Shown: positions 1-11,373 of the stretch, piece by piece
Position numbering within the stretch: position 1 is the stretch's first letter
How the letters are laid out: every line of letters begins with the position of its first letter
Assembly (NCBI GenBank): GCA_032717465.1
Contig: CM064658.1
Span: 8,162,395 to 8,226,394, forward strand
Direction of reading: 5' to 3'
Source: Coenobita brevimanus
Taxonomy: Eukaryota; Arthropoda; Malacostraca; Decapoda; Coenobitidae
Length of the DNA: 64,000 bases
Program-made: the position numbers and the translations under genes
Notes under the pieces: generated by a model
Told to the model about the DNA's origin: nothing
Database searches by the model: none
Seen by the model: only the letters and a program-made list of their open reading frames with translations

Positions 1-186
1 GAAATGGCAAACTGACTTTATAGGTACTATAGAGGTTTAACCAGTGATTCACCTTTTAATGTATAATATGTACTTGGTATTTACCTGAAAAAAGGAGAAA
101 AATAAAAAAGCTACTTCAAATGAGAACTTATTATTAATACTGATATACTTTCATGCTTAAGGGGGAACCAGTGGTTGAATCTGCAA

Positions 187-282
187 AAACTCACCCTGTC
201 TAAAGAAAGTTAAATTCAATAACTCACCCTGTCTAGAGAAAGTTAAATTCAAAAACTCAGTCTGTCTAAAGAAAGTTAAATG
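187..282. repeat. 33-bp tandem repeat, about 3 copies
   Basis: The phrase CTCACCCTGTCTAAAG recurs at positions 190, 223 and 256 with small changes, giving a period of 33 bases. The flanking 600 bases hold no recognisable gene. Confidence 0.8.
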
Positions 283-430
283 AGTTAAATAAGAAACTTC
301 ATACTGTGAAGCGTCAATACAGTATGTTGCGACTAAGAAAGTGGAAGTTATAGGTACCGGTACAGGGAAAGAATGACCTAAGAGGAAAAAAATCTCTAAT
401 CCCTTTTAACTCAATTGAAGGTGGAATGTA

Positions 431-468
431 CTCACCAAGGTCTAGTGAGATATAAGGTCTGATCATTT
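431..468. repeat. Inverted-repeat arm, partner at 4710-4749
   Basis: The arm ACCAAGGTCTAGTGAGA, then four variable bases, then AGGTCTGATCA reappears in reverse complement at 4710-4749, with about 28 of 32 core bases matching. It may be one dispersed repeat present twice, or the ends of an old element about 4.3 kb long. No coding region typical of such an element lies between the arms. Confidence 0.5.
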
Positions 469-613
469 CTGGCTAAAAATGGGACGACTCCCCGCGTGAT
501 GTCACGTGACACCCGAGCCCGCCACTCCAGTAGGGTTAAGGCGATCAGTTGGACTTGGACTCCACTTGGGTGAAGATCCTCAGCTCCTGGCTTTTCACTC
601 CAAGCTAGGTTAA

Positions 614-1645
614 CCCCTTATGGGCGGGCAACATATCAATTATACGACTGTGTGGGGCGGCATATTTATGGAAAAATAAAGTATCAAGGAATAAGCCTAA
701 ACATACATAAATCGATGAAAATGGATGAAAAACGAAGGCAAGAGGTGTTACATGCGTGGTAATACGTCTCTGCTGGCTGTGGGAACAGGAGGGGAGGAGT
801 GCGGGCAGGCAGCTTATCACCAGGCACACCTGCAAGGCTAGCAAACTATTCACTCATTTGCTTGTTCTTCACCACTGAACACTATCACTTATGCATTCTT
901 TACACTATTCATTGTCTTCAGAATCTTATGTATGTGTTTTCTATTTTACTTGAACACTTATAACAATAAAACTGAAGTACATAAACTGTACAGTAAGACC
1001 TCACTATAACGGATTAATTGGGGTCCAAACCATTCCGAAAAATGTGAAATTCCGATAAAAGCGACATCCGGACTTCCCCCTGCTAATCCGGACTTTTTCC
1101 GATATATCAGACATTAGTCCAGATTGCATGAACAGTTTTTAAACTATTTTGACTAGTACTGCAGTACTTTACTGTATTATAACTTCATTACATTAATCAA
1201 ATGGTATATTATATATAATAATACAGTACTGTACACTGATACAGACATGTTTTATTTACATTATTGTGGTGAACATAACTGAAGTGGCCAGGCAGTCCGG
1301 ACTGCTTCAGGCTTTATTGGACTTTTTCTGATATAGGGGAATTTAGTCCGGTAACTCCTCGAGTCCGATAAAAGCGAATTCCAGTCTATTGAAGTCCGTT
1401 ATATCAAGGTTTTACCGTATACAGTACTATTTTACTTGAACAATTATAACACTACAATTTATATATGTCTATTCTATTTTACTTGTTTCAAGGCTTGGGA
1501 AAGTAGGGGGCAAGACAACAGGTGACAAGGATGCCTTATCACCCAATTTCACCCATAAATTAGGACCAAAAATGGCCGGACGTTACGTAACGTCGCCCGG
1601 CTCCTCACGCATGGACATTATGTAACGTCATCTGCCCATTAGAGG
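614..1645. mobile_element. piggyBac-type non-autonomous element (MITE) with a nested insertion
   Basis: TTAA sits at both edges (610-613 and 1646-1649), as in piggyBac target duplications. The ends form an imperfect inverted repeat: CCCCTTATGGGCGG on the left against CCTCTAATGGGCAG on the right read in reverse, 11 of 14 matching. GC-rich palindromic subterminal sequence near 1573-1635 (GTTACGTAAC motifs) fits the family. There is no transposase. Without the Tigger-type MITE at 991-1418 the element would be about 600 bases. The ends differ from those of the autonomous piggyBac at 29968, so it is a separate family. Confidence 0.55.
991..1418. mobile_element. Tigger/pogo-type MITE, family 1, copy 1
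   Basis: This is a 428-bp non-coding element flanked by TA (989-990 and 1419-1420). It starts with CAGTAAGACCTCACTATAAC and ends with the approximate reverse complement (ATATCAAGGTTTTACCG). The TA target and CAGTA termini are typical of pogo/Tigger MITEs. A second copy of nearly the same length lies at 44953-45384 and shares most internal sequence, including the (TATATAATAATAC) stretch and the AAGTCCGTTATATC end. Confidence 0.8.
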
Positions 1646-1649
1646 TTAA

Positions 1650-2179
1650 TGGTGTGCCGTGCAGTTTACATATGCACATCCTCGCAACGTTAAAATAAGG
1701 AAAATGGAGATAAACATTTATGTTGTTTCCCAAAGGATGAGAAATTGAAAAAAAGGTGGATTTATCTTTGTGGAAGAGATCATATTAATGTCAGCAAATT
1801 CAACTTACCAAGGCTGAGAGGTAACCTTGCAGCTGACTGGTTGTTAAAGTGCAACCATTATTAGCAATACAGGTTACAATAACTGACTGAAGAAATGACT
1901 GCCAAAATAAAATATACATTATATAGTTATTTGTGTGGATTAATTTAAAAATGGGGCCTTATAAAGTTTGTAAGATGGTCTAGACACATCTGAAATTTTG
2001 AATTCCCGGGTCAAATCAAAACACAACCAAATAAAATTTTAAGAGTAAAACACAACCATTTAAAATTTTAAGAGTACTGTACCTTGATTCTCTTCCCCCC
2101 CATGTTCAGGGAAAACAAGGTAAATGATGCCATTATGGTGATACTTTGTAAAATATAACCTTGAAATATACAGTATATT
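1650..2179. other. No recognisable feature
   Basis: This is AT-rich sequence without a long reading frame, RNA gene or clear repeat. It includes a short internal echo, CACAACCA-AAAATTTTAAGAGTA near 2022-2075. Confidence 0.6.
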
Positions 2180-2605
2180 TCATTCATACATTCATCATCC
2201 AGTCCTACGTTGCCCCATGAGAAGCGTAGGAGGCCAGGGCTAGGCAAGTTGGTCCTGACATTAAAGATGAGAGTGACCAGCCTCACTTATCCCCGAGTGG
2301 CATTACATGAGCAATAAACCCCAACCACCCCTTGGATATAAACCTTCACCGGCTCAATCCAGCTGGAGCGCCGTAATTAACTACTAAACCACCAGGCACC
2401 AAAATTTGGTTATATGGTTACTACCCAGCATAGTAAATGGTTTCCTGGTGTACAGGAAACAATTTGGCTTGTCACTCAGTGTACAGTTACCCACAGGCAG
2501 AAGGAAGAGGAAAGAATGAAGGAAAGAAAGACAGAAGAGGAAGTGTAATGTCATCCATAGGCAGAAGAACGAGGAAAGAATGAAGGAATGAAAGACAAAA
2601 ATATA
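2180..2605 (+). repeat. Dispersed composite repeat R1+R2, copy 1
   Basis: The same block recurs at 36985-37410: GTTGCCCCATGAG, then GGCTAGGCAAGTTGGTCCTG, CCACCCCTTGGATATAAACC, and a part beginning TTGGTTATATGGTTAC. A shorter reverse copy of the first part lies at 56532-56608. The second part (R2) also occurs alone at 35365-35425, 36046-36127 and 41396-41490. The final 115 bases contain a purine-rich unit (GGCAGAAGGAAGAGGAAAG) present twice. The class is unknown; a SINE or MITE would fit. Confidence 0.7.
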
Positions 2606-2646
2606 TACAGTACATATTAACACCTTTATCATCCTTAGGAAGGTGT

Positions 2647-2800
2647 AGTGCGGTGGTGTGTGTAGTGTGGTATATCTGATGTGGTGTGGTGGCATGTATG
2701 GTGTGGTATATCTGATTTGGTGTGGTGGTGTGTGCAATGTGGTATATCTGATTTGGTGTGGTGGTGTGTGCAATGTGGTATATCTCAAGTGGTGTTGTGT
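2647..2800. repeat. 36-bp tandem repeat, about 4 copies
   Basis: TATATCTGAT or a near match occurs at 2671, 2707, 2743 and 2779, a period of 36 bases. The unit is GT-rich (GGTGTGGTGGTGTGTG). Confidence 0.85.
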
Positions 2801-3120
2801 TGTGTTACTAGTGTAGTCACAGTCTTGCAGGAGCTGCTTAGCATGGACCGATCAGCCTACTGTTGTCATAATTTTTTCTCATGTTTTAAGGAAAGTTGTA
2901 AAAAGTTCACTCTGTGTTTGTAGTGCCCTCCATTCCCTCCCTTCTTTGCCTGAAATATGTGTGTGAAAACAACTGGTATGGAAGTTGAAGTAACAACAGG
3001 GAAGTGTCACAGGCTGGTGATTATGATGATGGTGGTGGATGAGGTATTGGTGATTATAATGGTAAGACAGGTATACTGTAGAAGCTGAAGGAATTACGGT
3101 AGTGATGCACTGGTGATGGT

Positions 3121-3249
3121 CTCTCAATCTATCTATTGCCAGATGCCGTAATCCAATATGGGGTGGCCACAAACAAATCGCCTCCACGTTTCCCTGTCCC
3201 CCGCCATTTCACTGCCCTGCTCCCAACTCACACCCCCCTCTCTCATATA
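3121..3249 (-). mobile_element. RTE-like LINE, 3' tail fragment
   Basis: Read on the minus strand this is the last 110 bases of the LINE also seen at 3520-4427 and 59757-62190, ending in a short TAGA tail. The 10-bp duplication TGGTGATGGT lies at 3111-3120 and 3250-3259. That marks it as a separate, heavily 5'-truncated insertion rather than part of the next copy. Confidence 0.8.
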
Positions 3250-3465
3250 TGGTGATGGTAATTATTATAATGGTGATAATGATGGTGACAGTGGTAGCTG
3301 TAATCATGGTAAATGACGATGATGGTACTTATGTTTCTAGTGTCCTGTTAAGCCTTATTTGTCAGAATACCTGTATGTGTGTGATGAAATTTATAGAAGT
3401 TGATGGTGACGATGATAAGAGGTATGTTAATAGTGATGACGACGATAATGATGAAAAGCATTAAT
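3250..3465. repeat. GGT/GAT-rich simple sequence
   Basis: Imperfect GATGGT, GATAAT and GACGAT repeats surround a short non-repeated stretch. The sequence from 3013 to 3060 is of the same kind. Confidence 0.6.
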
Positions 3466-3519
3466 ACTAAGGAATAAACAGCAATAATGTTTCATCACCA
3501 TCATACTGGAAACGATCAG

Positions 3520-4427
3520 TCTATCTATCTATTGCCAGACGCCTAAATCCCATTCGGGATGGCCACAAACAAATCGCCTCCACGTCGCCCTGTCTCCTGC
3601 CATTTCACTACCCTGCTCCCAACTCACACCCCCCTCTCTCATATACCTCTCCATCCCATCCCTCCATCTCATCCTCGGCCCCCCCCTCCCTCCACCTCAC
3701 TCACATACACTGTCTTCGTCAGTCTTTCACCCTCCATCCTCTCCACATGGCCAAACCACCTCAGTGTGTTCCTCATAACGCTTCCTATCACATCCACATC
3801 AACACCACAACGCTCCTTTATATCCTCATTTGTCAGCCTGTCTCTCCATGTGACTCCACAGGCTCCTCTTAAATAACTCATTTCCACTGCTCTCACTCTT
3901 GACTTGTGTCCTTCCAACAACGTCCAAGCTTCACTTCCATACGTTAGAGTTGGTATCACAATACTGTCATGTAGTAACTTTTTCACTTCCATGCTCACTT
4001 TCCTGTTTCTTATCACTGCTTTCAAGGAACCAGCAACCTTTCTTCCCTGCTGTACCCTTTCAAGCACTTCACCCTCCAAACCTCCATCCTTACTCATCAC
4101 ACTACCCAAGTACTTAAACATACTCACATTTTCCAATTCCTCACCATCCAACCTCACTGTACAATCACTGACTTCACCTCTCTCAAAGACCATCACTTTA
4201 CTCTTCCCTACATTCACCTTTAGATTCCGTTTCTTACACACTCTCCCAAACTCATCCACCAAGCCTTGCAGCTCCCCTTCATCTTCACTCAACAACACAG
4301 TATCATCTGCAAACAACAGTACAGGGAGTTTCCAAACACTATCCTCTCTCACCAGGGCCACTCCAACATCCACTACCCTACCTTGTACCTCTTTTATTAC
4401 CCCATCCATGTACAGATTGAACAACAA
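3520..4427 (-). pseudogene. RTE-like LINE, 3' part of reverse transcriptase
   Basis: A 252-codon frame (3669-4427) encodes the end of a non-LTR reverse transcriptase. The catalytic box FADD lies near the start (LLFADDTVLLSEDEG), followed by FKYLGS, the thumb-like RVQQGRKVAGSLKAVIRN, LTYGSEAWTL, and the C-terminal RWFGHVERM typical of RTE-like and related LINEs. Palm motifs upstream of FADD are missing, so the copy is 5'-truncated. The 3' end is a (TAGA)n tail near 3520. The closest relative in the window is the longer copy at 59757-62190. The clade is inferred from the repeat tail and sequence style. Confidence 0.85.
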
Positions 4428-5873
4428 TCAGACTTGTACAAATTATGAATTCAGATATTCGAAGTTCATATACTGTACCGGTACTCTGCTTATGAAGTTT
4501 AAAGTATGGTACTGAAGCTATAAATTAGGTAACATTCAGTAACAATAGTAAGATTAACACAAATATAGTTATATTACAACACTGACGAGGGCAACAACAT
4601 AAATTGGCAAATTGTGGTAATGTCGTAGTTACCCATCCACTGCACTTATTTTCTCTGAACCCTCGAGAAATGTACCGTGTGACTTCATGAAGATGCGCAA
4701 GGAGGCAGAATGATCAGACCTGTTTTCTCACTAGACCTTGGTACTCACATGGGAGGTTTGATCAGACAAGGAATCAAGGATATTCATTCCTACCCCATAA
4801 CTAAGACTTAATAAACTTCATCCAACTATGGCATGCTATATATCAAGCTGTGAGTAGGCCAGCTTCATTAGATGAAAACAAACCTACAACAGATATACAA
4901 GCATCCCTCGGCTCCCCTCCTATCCTCTGAAAATATGATCGTGGATGCTGGAAATGGTCAACTTCTGCCTGCACTCCACCGGGTTCATATCCACAGGAGC
5001 CTGGGACCACGACAACAAACTGGGGAACTGTCTAATCTATATGGCAAATGCTCAATACTTAACGAATTTTCGAGTTAGTCAGTTACCATACAGCCTTCAC
5101 GTGCAATATTATACATATTTTGGAAGTGGTTTGGGAGTATCAAGAACTTACATAAAACGTCTGTGAAGGTTGTTAAAAATATTCAGTAAGGCCTATTTAC
5201 CTTCCATGCCGTGCCCACTACAGAGGTCATAGCACTGGTCTGCATTCAGGCACTAAATAAGCATCAGGTTATTCAGGTATCATTCACCCTCCAGTCCCAG
5301 GCCAGCCTCAGCTGATCGCCAGCATTCGTTTTCGGAATCTTCTTCGTTTCGGCTGTTTGATATTTGCCTTTCTTTGAATTGGTTCTGTATTATTATTTAA
5401 TTCATATTATTACATAGTCGTTTAAAGATATTTTTTCTAATTTCTTTTTTAAAGATCAGTATAATTTTCGGCACTCCCTTGGAGAGTGGTCCAGTGGGTT
5501 AAAGACTAACCCACTGTCTGGAATTTTCCCACGACACGCTACGTCTTCGTGTCTTCGTGTGTCGCCGCATGTTGCCATGAGTAACGTAGCGTGACTTAGC
5601 AATGACGTAGGTGTGACTTGAGGTGTCGTAGCAATAACTTGGAGAGATCCCGAAGACCCACTACGACACACACTGTCACCTGCCTATATTCCACCCTCCT
5701 ATATGTAGCCTCGCACCGAGGATCCCGGATATCGTCGTGTATCGTCATATATCCTGATAATCTCAGCGGTAACTTAGCGGTTCCGTGGCGTGTCGTAGCT
5801 TGTCGTGGCTATGTCTTGGAGTGACGTGCAGTCAAAGTGACCGTTAATTTTTTAACTGAGGGATGATCGTAGT
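4428..5873. other. Unassigned sequence
   Basis: No gene is supported here. It contains the second arm of the inverted repeat (4710-4749) and, from about 5530 to 5870, a region dense in short GTCGTAGC and GTGACGTAG motifs. Similar motifs occur at 18300-18400, on the far side of the LTR cluster. Confidence 0.5.
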
Positions 5874-7737
5874 TGTTATGCTACGTGTCCAGAGCTCAAC
5901 TCCTTGCTCTCTGTGCACGAGCGACTGGTCTGGGGTTCCCCTCAAGACCGGGTCGAGAATGAAATACCCACCCGAGGAAGTGACCCCAGGTAGGGCGCAA
6001 CAACCACCCCAAGAGGCCACGGGGAGGCGCACAGGGGCCCCGATCCACACCGGCCCACGTCCCCCGCTACCGTATGCCCCGCTTCCACCCATCCAGACCA
6101 GTAGGAAGTGCATCGCCCAGGTGCATTACCCTTCGACCAGGACAGCACTCACCAGACTCGGGGTGGGACTTGTTCTCATACAGTCCCACGTAGGCCCTCG
6201 GCGGTAGAGTCCACCAGACCTGCCACTAGAAGAGGAGGAACGACCACCAGACTTCCTAGTCCTATGTATCCCAAGGGGAGCAGTGGCACAGTAGAGTCCA
6301 CCGGACCTGCTGTAGAGGGAGTCTGTGATGGACCAAACTGAAACTTAGCAAATTAATCACTGGTCTGGCCAAAATTTGAACTCAGGCCCTCACGCCTCGT
6401 ACATGAGCACGTTACCACTGAGCCAAAGAGAGGATCCCTACATTGGCTCTAAGCAACACGGGCATTTATACACCCCATTACAAGTCCATCGGATCTCCTT
6501 CTTCTGCAACCTACTTTCGGGAGCAGGGGCACTGGAACGTGCATTGGACTTCCCCCACCTGTAGTCCCAGGGAAGGGAGCAGAGCCTTGGTAGAGTCCAC
6601 CGGACCTGCCATAGAGGGAGAATTCACCGGATACCCCTCGGCTGTGACTTTCCCCTGGCAGCAGGACAGTGGCAGAGTCCACTGGACCTGCAGCTGGAGT
6701 CAGAACGTCCATCAGACTTCCTCCTCCTGCTGTCCCCAGGACAGGTGGTGCCCCAGCAAAGTCCACCAGACTTGTTGAGCAGAAGGAAAGTCCACCGAAT
6801 TTCCTTCCTTCACTACTCCGGGAGGGAGCCTTGGTGGAGTCCACCGGACCTACCAGGCAGAAGGAGAATCCACCAGATCTCCTTCCACTGCCCCGGAGTG
6901 GAGTCCCAGCAGAGACCTGCCAAGCCGAGGGAAAGACCACTGGTCTTCCCTCGTTAAATACTCTGGAGGGTCCCGCTGAGAGTGACGTCCCTGGCTCGGC
7001 CCGCTCCTCACGCTCCCCCTGTACCACTAAGGGTGGAGATTGTTCCCCTACAGAGTTCCTGCTGGAGAAGGTCTGGAGCAGATCAGTTATGAGCCTTGGA
7101 GTCCTGTCCCTGCAGCCGAGCCCTCAACGCCCCCAGCAGCTGTCAGACTCCACGGGAGTGAGCAGCCGCAGATGATTCCTGACGGCCTCACCCTTCTGAC
7201 GAGACTGCAGCCCCCGACCATTGAGGGGCGCCCTGACAACTCTGGGTCCAGACCAGCCTGGACCCTCCACCGGGACTCCCACCACAGCCAAGGGCAGGCA
7301 CCGAGCAGTGTGCCTACTGGCCCTATTTGGCCTCAGCCCTGAGGGCCACCACACTTCTAAGCCCCCCCCCCCAGGAAAGGGCCTCCCATGACGCTGCCCC
7401 TCAGCCTACACCAGATGCCTGAATATGCAGCCAGAGAGCAGCGCCTCTCCTGATAGTGCACCCCTGATGGCCCCCCCCTCCCACACCTGGCCGCCACCTG
7501 CACCTACCTGTGAACTAGATTTTGTGTTTTACTACTGTACCATATAGTGTTGTACTGTGTTCTATATAATGTGCAAGTCCACTGTATTTTTGTAGGTAAT
7601 ATACATGTTAGACTGGTTAGCCATGTTTGAGCCCTCTTCCTTTGTTGCATGCCCTGGCCTGGTCCTGAACAAAAGAACCCAAGTCCATGCCCATATGCTG
7701 AGTTCAAGAAGTTGAACCCAGAATACTCTGCATAACA
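5874..7737 (+). mobile_element. LTR-type repeat B (probable solo LTR)
   Basis: The block begins TGTTATGC and ends GCATAACA, a perfect 8-bp terminal inverted repeat in the usual TG...CA form. Its interior matches the LTR plan of the gypsy elements here. There is a GGGGTGGGACTTG motif (6159-6171), then a variable minisatellite based on AGTCCACCGGACCTGCC (about 6205-6960). Next comes a GGCCTCAGCCCTGAGGGCC module near 7330 (compare GGCCCCAGTCCTGAGGGCC in element D), then an AT-rich 3' part. No internal coding region adjoins it. Target duplications are not evident (GTAGT against TATAG). A tRNA-derived SINE is inserted near 6333-6445. Confidence 0.6.
6333..6445 (-). mobile_element. tRNA-derived SINE or tRNA pseudogene
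   Basis: On the minus strand the sequence reads as a degenerate tRNA. A box-A-like TGGCTCAGTGGTAACGTGCT is followed about 35 bases later by a box-B-like GGCCTGAGTTCAAATTTTGG. It interrupts the AGTCCACCGGACCTG minisatellite of LTR B, so it was inserted later. No intact acceptor stem was made out. Confidence 0.55.
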
Positions 7738-8773
7738 TATAGCATGCAACCAAAGGAACAGGGCATAAAAACTTAGGTCAACCAACCTTACATGTATATT
7801 GCCACAAAGATACACAGTACTAGACACAATACAATGTACAAATTAAATACACTCTCTGAGACATAGAGGACATGGGTTGGGCTACCAGTGACTGGGCAGC
7901 TACAGGTGTCATCCAGGTGTGGAAGGGGTCCTGTCAGGCATGTTCTCCCGCAGGAAGCACGGGACTGGGTCGTCCGAGGTGGGCTGCTGGGCAGTGTAGA
8001 GGGAGGCCTTTCCCTGGTGGGGCCTTGGTGGGTAGGTCGGCCCACAGGACTGGGGCCAAACAGGGCGAGCAGGCGTGCTTCCTTGTGCCTGTTCCTGGGG
8101 GAGGACTGCTCATTGGTGAGGCTGGGGAGGTCTCAGCTGGGAGCCCTGGGGACACCTATGTGTGGCTGGGGGCTGTGGCCTTGCTTGGGTCGAGAGGCCG
8201 TCAGGGACTGCCTGCAGCGTCTCTTCCTCCAGGAGTCCGAGAGCAACGGGCGACATAGGGGCACTGTCTGCAGGGAGCTTATCCCCGAACTCACTATGGG
8301 TCTGCTCCAGATCCTCTCCAGCTGCAACTCCGCTGGGGGTCTAGCTCTTTGGGGAGACCAAGAGGAATGTCCCACTCGGCCTTTGGAGGGGTGAGACGAG
8401 CAAGAGATTTACCCTTGAGGTTCATTACAAAGGTAGCAGATGAGGGACAGATGGTGGCCATTCCCTCCCTGACAGGCACAGTGGGCGCTGCTGTGGTTCC
8501 ACTTGACCCTGGGACAGCAGGTGAGAGAAGAATGGAGGCCGTTCTCTCCCTGGCGTGGACGGTGGCTGTCGCTGTGGTCATGCTCCCTGTGGAGGCGGCA
8601 GACAGGGGAAGGACTGTGGCCGTTCCCTCCCTGGTGCAGACAGTGGCCATCACCACAGTTCTGCCTTGCTCTTGGACAGCAGATGAGAGAGGGATGGTGG
8701 GAATTCTCTCCCCAGCACGTTTGGTGGCCATCGCTGTGGTCCTACTCCCAGCAAAGGATGCAGGTGAGGGAAG
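7738..8773 (-). mobile_element. LTR-type repeat A, first part (minus orientation)
   Basis: In reverse complement this matches the LTR plan of element C: a minisatellite of TGGCCGT/TGGCCATC units about 75-90 bases long (8450-8760), the GGCCCCAGTCC module (8048-8058 reversed), and the AT-rich end with TTTTTATGCCCTGTTCC. It continues at 17991-18225; element D is inserted between, with GGAAG duplicated. About 100 bases of the LTR 3' end are missing where it meets LTR B. Confidence 0.65.
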
Positions 8774-10350
8774 TAAAATGCAGCATAATGTCCCAGTGAA
8801 CACCCAGACACCCCCACAAGGAACCCACAGAGGAGCAGCAGCCGTGCGCCAGGACTCGGTGTGACAACAGCCTAAGTCAGCCCAGGCCGCGCGTCCCTAT
8901 GACCTGGAGCCCGCCTGCCATCACCATAGCAGGAATACCACACTACCTTTCGGGCGAGCCTTCACCAACCAGCTAAGGGGTGGAGCTGCCTATCCAGCTC
9001 CTGCCAGCACCCCAGAGACGGCCTGTAGCTGCTCACCCCTCTTTAAGGAGATGGCCTGTAGCCGCGCCGAAGGTGTTCCCCCTGAGACGGCCTGTATAGC
9101 AGCTCCCGCCTTCGTCAGACGGCCTGTATAGCAGCTCCCGCCTTCGTCAGACGGCCTGTAGCAGCTCTGAAGGTGTTTCCCCTGAGACAGCCTGTAGCCG
9201 CTCCGCCACATGTAGCTGATGCCTGTTCCCCGACCCCTGACACAGAGGGAGTCTCAGGCATAGAGGAGTATTGGAGAGGCCTGGTAATCTCACCTGGCCT
9301 CTGCTCCCTACAACTGGCTCTGGAGGAGACCCACCTGACGGACCTTGATGCAGACCGGTGCCGCAGCCCCTTCCTGTCGGCACCGCCAAGCCCCGGGGAT
9401 TGCAGCCCTTGGGAATCCCAGACCGCCCCCAGAACTCCTGGGCGGGAACTCCCCACACCTTGACAGCGGAGGCCCTCATCATCCGTCAGGAGCCTGAATG
9501 ACTGTTTCAGGCAATTGTTCGGCCCCAGTCCTGAGGGCCACACGTCTGTCCCCAGCCCTGATAGCGCTGGACTTTTCGCCACCCACAGCCCTGGATGAGC
9601 ACGGACGCCCCTGCGTGTGGTCCCGTGCCCTCTGAGCACGGAGGCCCCTGGTGGTGCCCAGCCCCGTCAGTAGCAGAGCTGTGTCGCCCCTCCGCCCGCG
9701 CCCCTGGCACCTGATGCAGACCAGGGTGACCCTAACTGTGAAATATCAGTGATCAAACAGTGCCTAGGTAGAACAGTGAATTTACCATGTAGTAGGAATC
9801 AGCAACAATACCCAGTGTTGCAGAGAATAATAGATACAGTGAACAGTGTACAGAATAATACAGTGTCAAGATCAAAGTGGTAGAGAGAGTGATAACAATT
9901 AGACAAAGGCAGAATACGAGTGGAGGGTAATTAACACGCTGCCATCAGAAAGTATCTCATACTACCATAATCAAAATCAGACCTCAGTGCCTTACACCAC
10001 CCTCCCCATTGTGAATTAACCTTAGCAACTCCACACGTATAGAAACCCTAGACTTCCATAATTGAGAACGCTCTGCATTAAGTGCTATTCATTGCGATGT
10101 AAAACAGTATCCTGCGAGATATTACTGACCATATGTAGATATAAGTGTTTATAATCGCCCAGTATACTTGTGTCTGTAACATCTACTCATTCCCCTGTCT
10201 AACTAAGCAATACACGTGTAAGGTTGTTGCCTGAAGTTTTTGTGTCCTTCCTCTCTCTTATCTGTCTAAGCCCCAGTCTTGAAAGAGAGCCCCGCTATAC
10301 ACTAGGCGTTTACGGAACGGGAAGCAAAGCCAAAGACACCTAGCATTACA
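8774..10350 (+). repeat. 5' LTR of gypsy element D
   Basis: The 1577-bp LTR starts TAAAATGC and ends GCATTACA, a near inverted repeat. It contains about six minisatellite units based on GACGGCCTGTAGCCGCTC (9010-9205), the module GTTCGGCCCCAGTCCTGAGG (9519-9538), and an AT-rich 3' part. It is about 790 bases shorter than its 3' partner, almost entirely because of the minisatellite. Confidence 0.88.
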
Positions 10351-10414
10351 CTGGTGGACAGCGGTGGTTCTTGACCCGGGCGTATGAGAGAGGTAATCAG
10401 GAAATACCGGAAAA

Positions 10415-11302
10415 ATGGCAACCAAACCGCACGTGCCATTGCCTAAGTTCGACCCTGAACAGTATAATGTTCACACATATCTGGCGATTATTAAACCTTT
10501 GCTAGATATCAGTTTTGAAAATGACCAACAAAAAATTGCAGTTACACTCCCACTGCTGGGCAAAGCGGCGGCTAATATAGCACCCAAAATCGTCCCGGAG
10601 CTTACCTGGCAGAATTTCACGAGACTCGTGATCCAAGCCATCACCCCATCTCTAGGGAAAGTGGTGGCACTATCCCAACTGGATAGTTTGCCTTTCGATG
10701 GGAATCTAGATGATACCTTAATCCGGGCAAGACGCCTGGTCACCTCTGCCTACCCGGAGGCAGATGACGAAACCCTGGAACAACATACCTTTAATACTCT
10801 CCTGAGAGTGCTCCCCAGTGTAGTAAAAGAGCACTTTACGATCCATGACCCTACAGGAGACATGGATAGAGACGTCCAACTGATATGGCGCCTCCTGACC
10901 TCCCGCCCTGCACCCCAGCAGATCATCGTGGTGAGGAAGTTTCCCATCAAAATTCCGGCTCCCCCAGTCAAGCCACGTCCGCCTATGCCCCGTACCAGCC
11001 CCACCCCAGCACCTAGCCCAACTAGGGCACACCCCACACAACGGCGCCCCGCCCACAGGGAGAACCCCAACCTCATCTTAGTGAATCCTTGGGAATTCTC
11101 GGTGTGCAGCTCCAGGTGCCCACTGCACGATATCCGGGACCAGTTAAAGGCTGAGCGTCGGAAAGCTACCACCCCAGGCCAGCACAAAGTCTCCTCTCTG
11201 GAGGACGAGGCAATAGAGGACGAACCTGCACCTGTGGAGGAGACTGACCCCGGGGAACAGGAGCTGGAGCAAGAAGGAGGCCCCAGAGAGCTGGATTTTT
11301 AG
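10415..11302 (+). CDS. gag: gag-like structural protein of gypsy element D
   Basis: This 295-codon ORF is intact and starts 65 bases after the 5' LTR, where gag is expected. It would be the capsid-forming protein that packages element RNA in the cytoplasm. The first 170 residues look like a globular helical capsid ([16 protein letters not shown], ...[10 protein letters not shown]). Residues 190-230 are rich in proline, and the end is acidic ([14 protein letters not shown]). No CCHC zinc knuckle is visible, which is unusual for gypsy gag, although many lineages lack it. The downstream protease frame is shifted by -1, suggesting frameshift expression of Gag-Pol. It is the only undamaged frame of the element. 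The name rests mainly on position. Confidence 0.75.
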   Translation: MATKPHVPLPKFDPEQYNVHTYLAIIKPLLDISFENDQQKIAVTLPLLGKAAANIAPKIVPELTWQNFTRLVIQAITPSLGKVVALSQLDSLPFDGNLDDTLIRARRLVTSAYPEADDETLEQHTFNTLLRVLPSVVKEHFTIHDPTGDMDRDVQLIWRLLTSRPAPQQIIVVRKFPIKIPAPPVKPRPPMPRTSPTPAPSPTRAHPTQRRPAHRENPNLILVNPWEFSVCSSRCPLHDIRDQLKAERRKATTPGQHKVSSLEDEAIEDEPAPVEETDPGEQELEQEGGPRELDF

Positions 11303-11373
11303 GCCCGTCCCCGCACCCTCCCACGGCGGCGGGGGCCATTTCCCCCAAATATTGCCCCCCAGTTTACCACAAG

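Noticed and set aside
6366..6430. Functional tRNA gene on the minus strand
   Set aside because: Box A- and B-like motifs are present, but no paired acceptor stem was found and it lies inside an LTR. It was annotated as a SINE or pseudogene.
8349..8864. Overlapping frames on both strands at 8290-8870
   Set aside because: They arise from the GC-rich minisatellite of LTR A and cross into element D's LTR.
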